A stretch of DNA of 64,000 bases, from the NCBI RefSeq assembly GCF_030463565.1, contig NC_134655.1:7824372-7888371 (forward strand). The letters are read 5' to 3'. The notes beneath the pieces were generated by a model. The model did no database searches, was not told where the DNA came from, and saw nothing but the letters and a program-made list of their open reading frames with translations. Below, piece by piece: positions 27,001 to 39,300 of the stretch; positions within the stretch are counted from its first letter, which is position 1; every line of letters starts with the position of its first letter. The position numbers and the translations under genes are program-made. The stretch comes from Pelecanus crispus (lineage: Eukaryota > Chordata > Aves > Pelecaniformes > Pelecanidae).

Positions 27001-30000
27001 TTTGTACTGTACCTCTGCAACAGGAAGCCTGTGCATGTGCAGGGATTGCAAATGCTGTTTGAGAGAGGATTAAGAACACGATTAAAAAGTTGTAGACTGG
27101 GGAAATGTGCCCACTGTTCCACTTCCAGTGGGAAGCAAACAGTAGCTGGGACTTGACAATTCTACTACTTTGGCCAGCCATAGCCATCAATCTATCGCTG
27201 TTCTGCCTTGACTGTTCACCCGCTGAGGAGTCTCTTCCATCCCTCTGCAAGCTCCTTCTCCCAGCTGTCCTCTAGCATCTCCTAGCCTGAAGAGTATCAG
27301 AAATACTGCTCCAAAAGGCCATTTATTTAACCTGATATTTTTATCACTAAAAATCAATATGCATACAGTATTTGTTTAAAACTTTGTCTCTAATGGCGTA
27401 ACGCTCTGGGAAAGCTCACAGGGTGCACGTGGTTAGTACAGCTGATTGAACTGAAGGTACGTGGTATTGATACATCCCAGCACTGCATCTGTCAGCTGTC
27501 ATTAAGGCCTGGAAGTGCTGAATGTCTGAAGGTTCGACCAGTTAATGCCTGTGCACTCACATGCATTTGTATTGATGGGGTTTTGTCCTCTTTTTTTCCA
27601 TTACATTGATCTCCAGGCTAGGGTTTGTTGCTCAGAACATTTGTTAGCTGTTCTCTGTAAAGTACAACTCACTGCCACCAGAATTTGAAATCTAAGTGTT
27701 GTCTAATTGCTAACGTTCCTTCAGGTATGTCATCAAGCTTTTAATGAGAGAACTTACACTTTGCTGTAAATTTTTTTTTTTTTTCCCTTGTCATTTAAAT
27801 ACTTGCTAACTTAAAGCTTGGAAAAATCTGTGATGGTTTCCCTCACCTCAAGTCACTGTTCAGTTCACTAGAAAAAGATGATACTGTGGTGATGATACAA
27901 AGGCACCAAACCATTAGGCCCAAAATGGGGCACGTTTGCAAACAAACGATGCACCCTTGCAATTGACACTTGACCTCTGTATGCCCTAGAGAATTCAGCT
28001 ATAAAATCAAATTAATGCAGGAGCTGATTTGACTGTGAAGAGACTGCCTCGGAGATGAACTGCTTTGCAATTATAGTTCTACTTGTATAAAAGATATACC
28101 AATTGGAAATAAATGCTTGCAGTTGTAATAAACACAGCAGTCAAAATATCTCCAAAGGCTGGAAGGATTCTGAGTGAGCAGCTGAGATGATTGAGTAATT
28201 TAAATAAATGCAGAGCCGGTGAAAACAAAGCTGGATGTGAAAGCAGCATTTTCTCTTGCTGTGATTTTATTGAAGGTTAGCAGAAGTTAGAGGTCTAAAT
28301 GAGCCAAATGTCAGGCCCACTCACATTCTGTGAAAATAAGCTCAAGTCTGGGGACTTGCCAGTTTGTCCTTGTAAATTTGTTGAGTGCTTTCTTGATGTT
28401 TTATTTCGAATGCATTTCCTTTTCCCTCAAGAAAAATCTAGCATAATCAATATGTGTGGTGCATAAAGTTGAGGGGGAAAATTGGAACCAAATTTCTTTT
28501 TAATACCGAGAAAGAGTCTATGAGAAAGTCTGCTGATGACCACTTTAATCAAAATATGCGGGAAATGCAGACATTTTCATGGATAATTGATGAGACATGG
28601 GGAAAAAAAGGGAGAAGAGTTGAATGGTTATGATCATCCAAAAGGGAAAATCTTAAAAGTCTTATTTTTTGTTGCTTCTCAATATTGTCTAACAATTGTT
28701 TCAAAAACATCCTCAGTACACCTTATTTAGAGAAGGTATGATCAGTCCTGGTCGCTGCAATGACTTTTTAATTGTTTTTTTAGCAAGTTGAGATGAGATT
28801 GTTTGGAACTACAGTGTGTTAATGCACTCCTCTGTTCACAGCTCACAGATGATGTTAGACTGCAGTTTTCTTCCTTTTTATATCTCCCCCATTTCTCCCT
28901 ACAGTTCAGCAGCATGGCAGTTTGCATATCTGTGTGGCCAGTACATGGAAAGCTTACTCTGTGGTCTGTTTTTTTGCACGACCCCTGCCTATTTTACCTA
29001 CCTTTTTTGGTCAGTCCCATCGCCTCTGCCTCTGATTTTGTGTACCTTATCTTTTAAGGTTATCTGAGGACATGGGCTCATAGGAAAGTCCCAGTGCTTT
29101 TGGGCATGACAGATTATAGAATGTGTGGATGATACAGGAGAAATAGAATAGTTTACTGATTGGCCAAACTAGTATAGAATCATAATGTTGCTTGCTGTTG
29201 AGATACTTGACTTGGCAGTATTGTTATACCACTTTGAGGTGGAAAATTGTTAGATGAGGTCTGTGCAGAAAAGGGAGCAGGATTTGTATGAAAATGTATT
29301 TTCAGTTGTTTGTAAAGACTTCTTACTCTTTAAGTTCTGACACAGCATATTGGAACTCCTAACTATGTAAATGTATCACCTAGATATCTCCCATAACAAA
29401 GAACAGTATTTATGAGCTGCCCTGCTAAACTGTCACATTTCCATTGTTGCTTGACATCTGTACTGTAACTCTTGTGGTCTGCTGCTTAATTCCTTTGTCT
29501 TTGACAGACACCCATTTAGGAGTCTTGGAAAATACAAAGTGGAGCCAGTTAACATTGAATGATCTTAAAACCAGCTGAACTTTTGTTTTCATCGGGGAGG
29601 AAGATGATGCCATCAGCTAATTTGGTTGATCAATAGCCCTGCTTGCGATAAGGTTTCAAAGCTTGTGGCTAAAAGCTGATTGCACTGGATCCAGAATAAA
29701 TTTGATCTATTGGTTTCCACAAATGTAGCATAGTCTGGGATGATGCTTCAGTGCTGATGCTTAACTAATTTTAATAATGCTGACAGATTAGCCTGGTGCC
29801 TGCTGTGAGGACGCTGTAATACATGAACCCTCGGCAGCAAAGCACGCACTTAAGATGCTTTTTGCAGTAGCATGGAGCTGTCGCTCTCTAGCAAAGAGCA
29901 ATCATAAAGGTTCATTACTCTGAGACTGGGAAGCATTACAGTCTTTGCTGAGCAAGTTTAATGACGTCTTTCATTAATGCAAACTTTGATCCTGGTTTCC

Positions 30001-30262
30001 TAAAAAGAGAGAGGTACTGGCAAGAAATTAGACTGATTTGTTAGTTTTGGCTGGAGAAATAAGTGTTACTGAAAAATGAGGAAAAGTTCTGTGGCTGAAG
30101 TGCAAAAAAGTGTGTAAGCCATGTTTGTGATAAGCATTTGGGTATGCAGTTTCAGAAAGGATCCAGCCATGTTCTTTCTTCATGCCGAGTGGGACCATAT
30201 TCTGCTGGGAAGGTGGACTAAAATTTAACTGATGCTCTCATCTCTATTTTAGTGACTATATC

Positions 30263-30329
30263 ATGGCTACGGGGCCAACAGAGGTCACACAGTCACCTGA
30301 GACAGGAGAGACAGTTGAAGAGTGCACAG
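30263..30329 (+). CDS. KIAA1210: Coding exon 1, start codon
   Basis: The exon appears to begin at 30253 after a TTTTAG acceptor, so ten bases of 5' UTR precede the ATG and at least one upstream non-coding exon is expected. It encodes residues 1-22 (acidic, Thr-rich) and the first base of Gly23. The donor is ACAG|GTAAGC. No in-frame stop separates the acceptor from the ATG, so an upstream exon could in principle extend the frame. The strong Kozak context supports this ATG. Confidence 0.82.
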
Positions 30330-33300
30330 GTAAGCCGTTGTTCTCCGAATGTGTGGCTGATTTGGAAGTCAAGATTTATTTTCTTGAGGTCAGGGGGTCT
30401 GTAGTGACTTGTTTTGCGGTGTTGTTTTGGTCTTTGTAGTGTAAAAAAAATTCTGTGTGGTTTTGTCAGCTGGCAATATTATGGGAAGGATCTTTTAATG
30501 TGCAGTACTGGAGGGTTGTAACCTCATGGAGCATATTCTTTTCCGATTCTGGCTTGGATTTTCAAAAACAGGACGTTAGAGCTTGAAGGGCTGATTGTTG
30601 TGCCTGGTTTGATAGCTCCTACAGAGCTGGGAGCTGAGCCTGTTAGCCAGCCTCTGTCTGTGGGAGCTGTATCAGTATCCCCACTGCAGCCTCATTCTCT
30701 GCTTCTGGCCACAGACAACCGTTTGTTACTTATTCTTTAATCTAGTGGCATGGGCTGATGCAAACAGCCATAAGGGAATGGAATAATAGGCAAGAAAGGA
30801 AAATACCTTACTTATGCCAAAGAATTGTCTTAATTAAAGGAAATCCCCTTTTGCCAGTGTTCAGATTATTCTTGAGGAGATAGGTGAATATGAAGAATAG
30901 CATCATGGCTGACGCATTTCAATTTCAGGAGAAGGGGATGTCATATAACTTGATTTTTTTTTTCTTTTCTTTGGCTAAAGTCTCACAATAGTCTTAAATG
31001 TTTGTGTTTCAAAAGTCATCTTGCTTCATCCTTTAGGAATACATTTGCCACCATCAGAGTATTGGTAGAAGAGAGAAGCAAATGGCAAAGTGACTGGTAG
31101 TTGAACTCTGTATGGCAGATAGATAGGGGTGAAGAAAGTGTAACGATGGACACTCAGCGGTGGCTGGTTTCTTAAATTTATATCTAGTTTATCACATAGT
31201 CCAGTGCTATCCATGGCATGCTGGTGAACTTGTGTGAAACCCATGCATGCACATTTTGTACTCGGGTTCACTAGAAGATTCAGAAAATGGATAAAATTCT
31301 GACCCGGGTGACAGGGAAGGCAGGAGATGGCTTGCTGTCTTAAGTGTTGGCTCTAAAACCAACAGGAATATTTCTGTCTTTAACTGAACCAAAATTTAAA
31401 AAAGTTAAAGGCTGCTGCGCTATTGCTGAAGTATTCAAGTGACACTTGACTGGACCTGGGTAAAGCCATTTTAAAATCTTTTGTTTACTCACCATGTAAT
31501 GTAGGATTGCCTCACCTCTTCCTCTTCATAGCTTTAATTGGCTTGTGATGTAAAGGCTCTAGGAGGCTAAAATTCCCAGCCTTCACAGTCTAGTCAATTA
31601 GATTAATTTCTTGAGGTTTACCTTATTGTCTGACTACTAGTAGAGGGCTTCCAGTGCATGCTGCTCCTTCTTTATGGCAGTAACTGGGTCACTGTCCAAA
31701 AATTGTCAGCACCCAATGTTAGCCTTACTGAATTCCATGATTTAATTGCTTTCCTGGCAATATTAGGTATTTTTTTATTAAGCTAGAATCATGTTTTTTT
31801 CTGAGAATCTTGTCTGTTGGGTTTTTTTTATCATGTGTTTTTACTGATGAAAGTATCTACTCCTTGGATTTGGGGAAAACATGGAAAATGTGTCCTGAGC
31901 GTACCTTAGGAAGTCAGAGAGCATAGAAGATCCCAAAATTAACTGTTTAATTTAAATCTGATAATTGAGCTCCCAAATGAGGTGTTCCCTATGCTTTTTA
32001 CAGACTCAGTGTAGCACTGGAAAAAGCATCTTTTTCTCTTCTATCTTGTTATAGGGAAGAACCATACAAAATGCAGGAAGACATGCATTAATTCTCTCTG
32101 TGCACAGGAGAAAGAACGAAATAGGCAGTATTTACACAAACAGTAAAAAATAAAGAACAAACAAACTTTACAGAGAAAGCAAAATGCTTACTCCTGATCC
32201 TTTTCTGTTATAGTGGGCTAAATCATAGTTAGCATAAGCAACTAATTTTTGGGAAGGCTTTTGCTTTTTAAGGCAGTAGCCTTTAAATTTAATATTTTAT
32301 TTTTAAGGCCATAAAATTGAAGATTGGTAACTGTAAGAATTCAGAAATCATGAGTCATTATTCATCAGTGGGCGAAGGGGAAACAGGCATAGTTGTCTGA
32401 GCTTGGATTTTCTTTCCTTGCTTTGACTGGATTTTTGTTATGCAATGAATTTTTTCCATTTTAAGTAATAAGATCCTCTTGTATATTATTAGCTCAAGTA
32501 TCAGAGAGAGCTCTACCAATTTAGTGATACGTTGGGCTACTTCACAGTGCAGTGAAATGTAGGCACCTTTAAATTAAATGTGGCATCCTTTTAACAGTGT
32601 GCGAAACCAACACACAACTGTTTGCAGCAGGAAACGAATATGAACGCCGTCTTTCTGAACTGTGTCTCCATTGCCAAATGCTCTCACATAGAGCAGTCCC
32701 ACGGTTTTCATCTGCATGCTGAGTATCTAGTAGTGATTTTATCTTTTTTTGGGTAATAATACGGCAAGTGCCCATCTTCTGGAACTGCTGGGAAACATAC
32801 TGTTTTCTCATTCATCTGAAACAGCTGAAGGCATGCAGCTGAGCAGAGCGCGGCTGAAGAGGAATTAGTGGTGGAGGGGGTGTGCCCTGCATGTCAGTAA
32901 TAGATCAGAGGCTAGAGAAGGCACTGAAGTAGCTGATGCATCTGCATCAGAGCACTCTCTGTTGCACGATGATACCCAAGTGTTGTCCCGTGCCAGCTGA
33001 GGTTTACTCATTGGCAGTGTTTGCAAATGCTTTCCGTGGGCTCCATTCTAAAGTTAGTGCCACTTCTAATCTAAACAAGTATTTGGAGTGGTACCTTGAC
33101 AATGTTATCCTTTGTGGTAGGACTTATGTCTGTTTCTCTTAAATGTCCTTAGGATCAATTTTTGTTGTTATTGTGTTGTGGGTTTGGGGGTTTTTTTGTT
33201 TGTTGTATTGTTTTGTTTTGTTTTTTTTTTAAAAAAACATTCCCCTGGTTCTCTGGAAATACCAGCATCTACTTGCACTAGAACTGAACTTGCTTTCTGT

Positions 33301-36300
33301 CCATACCACTGTCAGCTGACCAGTGTACATGACAATGTCCTTGTTTTTCGTTTAGACTGCTTTTAAGTTGCAGAGCTCTCTGCACATAGCAAAGTCTGCC
33401 ATTTTGTTCTTTGAGTCATGGGACTGCGTTAGCAGATGTTGCTGAATTCAATTTTGGGGCACTGCTTTCATGAAACTTTTTAATCTTTTATTTTGCTCAT
33501 CTAAAATAAACCAACTCAGCTTTGACAAGTTTCCTGCGAGAATACCATATATGTTGTCTAATTGCTGATATGAATGGCAGTAATGGTAGGGAGGCATTTC
33601 TAAAGACTCTCTAAAGGACACTCAACACATTTGTTTTATTTGAGAGGCACTATGGTCTTCCAGTTGCTGTGCGACCTGTCTTCTCTTACCAGTTCTTACT
33701 ATGGGCGCAGCATGAAACTCATTGAGCCCCGTGAGAGTCTTAACAAATCCAAAAGCCTTGGGGTCAGCTCTGTAGTCTGGGGCAGGCAGTATAACCTGTA
33801 TGTTTTCTGTGACTATCTCATTCACTTACTGTCTGATAAGCAGCAGTGGAAGATAAAAAGGTCTTCCACTGATAAACCCTCCATAGGAGCACCCCATCCC
33901 ATTATTATTCAGATGAGTGGGACTCCATTGATAGTTTTGCTCTACATGGTTTGAAAGATAATTTGGTCTCAGTGACAGCCCAAGTCACTTAAAAAGCAAT
34001 GTTCAGGTCTTACCTGGCTGCTACTGCTCTGCAGAGAGGTAGCCATTTCATCAGTCCATGCCGGACAGTGTAGCAGCATCCTTGTATGTCCTGGCGCATG
34101 GTGCTGGCACTGGTCTTGAGAGCAGGGAGGAGACAGGGTGAGTAGATCTCCATATCATTGTTTATTTCTCAAAGTGGCTACTGTCTGATGCAGCTGTGTG
34201 GTGGCACAGTTTCAGCCCAGATAAGGCCCATTGGCAGAGATCCCTACACGTACAGGGCACACGTTGAGGCAGAGCACTGCCGACTAAATCATTGCTGGGA
34301 GAAGACAATAATTGTGTTGAAATAATGCCTTGCTTATGAAGGAATCCTCCAGCTGTGGGCATTTATTATGCCAATTGCTGTAAAGTATTAATTGAACAAT
34401 GAATTTGGCTCCAATATGCAATGATGTTATTGCTCTGCACATGTATTTAAGTCAATCACAGGGGTCTTAGTACAATGGTTTGGCCCAAACCACTCCAAAC
34501 TGACCCCTCAATGTAAGGGTCAGTGACAAAATGCAGCACTTGTGTGCTGAAAGAAAATATGAATAAGAATGTTAAAGTATCTTAGGTTACTAAAAATGAA
34601 AGAAGTCAGTGATGTTTCCTATGGTTTATTTTGTTCTTTTTGTATTTTTTTTTCATTTGGACAATGGAAAATCTGAAATCAGATTAACAGTTTTCTAATT
34701 GTCTTCTTAGGGCTGCTATGTTTGGGGGTTTCATGTCCTGCAGGGCAGTGTCTTAATTTAAGTTTTCTTCATTGTCCTGGGAGGAGTTGTTAATTTTATT
34801 TTGGGGCAGTGGTTTAATGTGGAAACAGATATTTTGGTTTCAGAGTTTATAAATTCTTTTGCCAGTTTCAGTCTTTTTGCCAAATGTTGAATATCCTTCA
34901 GGTGTTGTCTCCTTACAGCACTGAGTAAAAATAAAGCAGAACTAAACTGAGCTAAGTAAAGAACAATCAAGAGTTAGACATTGACATCAATGTTTTTATT
35001 GAAAATATATCAAGTATGATTGGCATGATCACTGTTCAGTTGTAGGTAGATACATTCTTTGTATATGGTGTATTTTACATAAACTGGAACCTAAGTAGGC
35101 ACCACTATTGTCACCTTAATGCCAGTATTGCTTTATAGGCAGCAAATATAAGAACTGTGGCTTCACCTTTCACTGGACTCCAGCACTGAATTATTTACAA
35201 AGGAGCTGACTAAAACTGAATGGGCTGCTCTAGCTTTGAGGCTTCCTCCAGAATTTAAGAGAGAACATTCTCCAAGCTAAGCAACAGCTCCAACTTCCAT
35301 AAATTTTCATTTTTCTCATGTTGCAGGAAAGAAAAAATCCAAATTTCAGACTTTCAAGAACTTCTTTGCCAAGAAGAAAAGGAAAGAGCCTCCACCTCCC
35401 AGGGGGGAGAGTAATTTAAAACCTAGCCAGTCCAGCAGCGATGTCAGCATCTCTGTGCTCGACACTACTGCACTTCATTCACCGAAGGAGGCTGGGTAAG
35501 CTGGTGGGGAAAGAAAATAAATAAATAAAAGCAGACCTCTCACAGCAGTAGGATGAAAGCATGAGTTGGCCCCTTAGGAGTAACCTCGTCCAAGTTTGTG
35601 CAAAACAAGCCCTAATGCTGATGAAGGAATTGCAGGAATTTCCTCTTTCTTTGCTAGTGCTTCAAAAGCCAGCCTGGAGAGGAGGGGGAGGGCAGCCAGG
35701 GGCAGGGGTGATCCAACCTTTTAGTCTAAAACTGCAGATAGCCCAGATTGTTTTCATGGGTTTTAGTGTTTGAAATCTGTCCTGGAAGGTCTGATCCGCA
35801 GCAACTTTACAAGAGGATGATGATTGAGTAGTGCTAGTACAGAGAACATGTGTGAAGTCAGGTTGCTAATTTTTAGCATAAATGGTGCCCTCTGTCATGG
35901 CTGGGGTAAAGGGAAAGTAGTGTTTTTGGTGTATTATCAGTATGAGATTGCTGCTTTAACGTTCTTATGTAGCCATTTAGGTATAGATAACAACTGAAAG
36001 GCTCTAGTTTTGTGGCAGCTACCACAAAGTGAGGTGTGAGTGAGGTTTGCAAGTCCTTCAGGTGTGTCCAGGGCAATTCTCAGATCCCTGAATGATATTA
36101 GTTCAAAAGCTCGTCCTTTTTTCAGTTAGTGTAATACAAGCTATTAGCTTGCACTGCTAACGCTGCTTCACTGATAACCTTAGACCATCAAGCTACACAA
36201 CACTTCCATTGCTCGTCTCTGAATCTGGGGTGGGACAACCCTCTGAACATGGCTATGTCCCTTGCCAGGGGTGTCATGGATTGGTATCTGGGAACCTATA

Positions 36301-39300
36301 ATTTGGCTGTTTTCCAGCTCCCCACCCTCCTCATACCTCCCTGTTAGCTATGCAGCCAGGCCTCTCTTTGGATTACCCTAGGCCTTGTGTTGTTCATCTG
36401 CCTGGACTTTAGTAAAGCCTTTAACACCGTCTCCCACAGCATTCTCTTAAGGAAGCTGGCAGCTCATGGCCTAGGCAGGTGTACTCTTTGCTGGGTAAAA
36501 AAAACCTGGCTGGATGGCTGAGCCCAGAGAGTTGTGGTGAATGGAGTTAAATCCAGTTGGCAGCCGGTCACGAGTGGTGTTTCCCAGGGCTCAGTTTTGG
36601 GGCCAGTCTTGTTTAACATCTTTATCAATGATCTGGATGAGGGGATTGAGTGCGCCCTCAGTAAGTTTGCAGATGACGCCAAACTGGGTGGGAGTGTCAA
36701 TCTGCTGGAGGGTAGGATGGCCCTGCAGAGGGACCTGGACAGGCGGGATCGATGGGCCGAGGCCAACTGTATGAGGTTCAACAAGGCCAAGTGCCAGGTC
36801 CTGCATTTTGGTCACAACAACGCTACAGGCTTGGGGAAGAGTGGCTGGAAAGCTGCCTGGCGGAAAAGGACCTGGGGATGTTGGTCTAGAGCTGGCTGAA
36901 TATGAGCCAGCAGTGTGCCCAGGTGGCCAAGGCGGCCAACAGCATCCTGGCTTGTATAAGGAATAGTGGGGCCAGCAGGAGCAGGGAGGCGATTGCCCCC
37001 CTGTACTCGGCACGGGTGAGACCGCACCTCGAATACTGTGTCCAGTTTTGGGCCCCTCACTACAAGAAAGACATTGAGGTGCTGGAGTGTGTCCAGAGAA
37101 GGGCAACGAAACTGGTGAAGGGTCTGGAGCACAAGTCTTGTGAGGAGCAGCTGTGGGAACTGGGGTTGTTTAGCCTGGAGAAAATGAGGCTCAGGGGAGA
37201 CCTTATTGCTCTCTACAATTGCCTGAAAGGAGGTTGTAGTGCGTTGGGTGTTGGTCTCTTCTCCCATGTAGTTAGCGATAGGACGAGAGGAAATGGCCTC
37301 AAGTTGTACCAGGGGAGGTTTAGACTGGATATTAGGAAAAATTTCTTCACTGAAAGAGTGGTCAAGCATTGGAACAGGCTGCCCAGGGAAGTAGTGGGGT
37401 CACCATCCCTGGAGGTGTTAAAAAAACGTGTAGACGTGGCACTTCGGGACATGGTTTAGTAGGCATGGTGGTGTTGGGTTGATGGTTGGACTGATGATCT
37501 TAGAGGTCCTTTCCAACCTTAATGATTCCTAGTTTTACTTTCATTAAAAAATAATCCAGCCACCAAGCCAGGAAACATGAAATTAATTATCACTCTCCTC
37601 TTAATTGGTTTAGTGGTGGATTTGGTAGTGTTAGTTTAATGGTTGGACTTGATGATCTTAAATGTCTTTTCCAACCTAAATGATTCTATGATTCTATGAC
37701 TGTGGTGCTGCAGAATAACAAAGTGTGACAAAAGACTGGCCACATCCTATGGTTTGCAGTGTTTTGTTGGAGGGGACGTTGGATGGGTGTGACAGTGGCA
37801 GAGGGCATGAATAGATGACTAGAGTGGGAGATGCTGAAATCAGCATTGCTTCCAAATACTTTGTATCATCAAGTAAGGCATTTGGTGGAGCTGGGCATTA
37901 TGTTTCTTCTGGTGGAGCAGCTTATAGATGTTACTTTCTCATGGGTGCTTGCTCCTCCTTGACTCACCTTTCCCCGCTCTCTCTGTTGTGTTCATGCAAC
38001 TGCATCACAGAAGTGATCTGAGAATGAAACAACAATCGCTTTATTTTGTTTGTTAGCATAACTGCAACAGAGTAAGTGACCACACAGCCAGTCCCCTGGG
38101 GTAAGGGGAATTGGAGTGACTCAGCTAACCCGGTCCAAAAAGCTTAGGAACATCTGAGCTTACCCCATCAGCCCATAGGAGGGATCTGGCTTAAAATCAG
38201 CTGTCTGGTCCAGAGGCAGCATGGGTGCAAACTCTTCCTCTTGCCCTTAACCAAGTACTTCAAGTCCAACTGCTGTTTACATCAGCACTATCCTCCAGTG
38301 ATTATGAACTGTTTTGCAACATCAGAGATCAGGAAGTGAGTAAAACCCTTCTGTTTTTTCCCTCAGAGATAGGATTAGATGGACTATCCAAAAAAAATTA
38401 GAGAATATGTTTGTGCTACTTGAAAACCCGATCTTGCCCAGACCCTGCATGGCATAAGCATGCTTTGTAAATACCTCGAGAGACTGAACAACATAAATCC
38501 TCTAGAAAACCGGATCCTGAAAGCCAGTGGAAATACAGCTTGTGAAGGGTTTATAGCAGGGCACTGAGCTTTGCAATTTCTGGCATGCAGAATATCAAAA
38601 CCAGTCCTAGAACAATGCTGCTGTTTGTTTGTTCTTGAGGCAGAAGCACTGGTTTTCTTCCCCCCCACCCCCTTTTTTTTTTTAACACCATGTAATCTTT
38701 TTAAAATTTAAATTTTCTGAATACTAACCAGAGACCAAACCCCCAGATGTGCCAGATGCTTCTTGTAACAGCCAAAGGGATGTGCCCAGATGCCAAGGGG
38801 CTGTAGGGAATCGATGGGATTGGGCATCTGTGAAGGGCAATGGAGCATTATGTGCCACTGCCTCTATCTTTCAAGATGCATGAGTTTTGCATGGAAATGG
38901 AAAAACCTTGATGGCAAAGTTAAAGCATGTACCATGAATGACTTCTTGTCTGTATCATCAAAAGGATAAAAGACCTTACACAGAGGAAAATTGGGTCCCA
39001 AATAGTCTTATTCCAGTTAAAAAGCTTTAAGCAGGAAAAACTGCTGGGACAATATGTAAAATTGTCATGTTTGGCAGGCTGCAGTTGTTTTTGAGAGAGC
39101 GGCTGCCTGAAGGAATTGTATCACCTTTCTTCCCCCTACCTCAAACACTAATAAAAGGAGTGGGGTTGCAGCAATAAGAAGTGGAAGATAGCACAGGCCA
39201 TGATGAGTTTAGGAGCGGCTTTGTGGCTGGCTGTAGAGTCCCATCGTTTCCTCAGTCATGGCAGCTCAAGTGTTGCTACACATGCATGAATTGAGCATTT

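Larger units (their letters stand above)
18441..30252. other. No gene recognised; upstream of coding exon 1
   Basis: Contains the CR1 remnant at 23753 and short tandem repeats. Overlapping open frames on both strands at 21321-21923 are noted under findings. The last 600 bases before exon 1 contain several homeobox- and E-box-like words (ATTAAT, CAGCTG), which may or may not matter. Confidence 0.6.

Noticed and set aside
36591..37369. Minus-strand frames of 171 and 185 codons
   Set aside because: They lie antisense to the CR1 ORF and mirror its codon composition; not genes.
36534..37459. Reverse-transcriptase-like frames (FADD motif) as a host gene
   Set aside because: Clearly a broken CR1 element, with an in-frame stop, a deletion and a frameshift; annotated as a mobile element instead.
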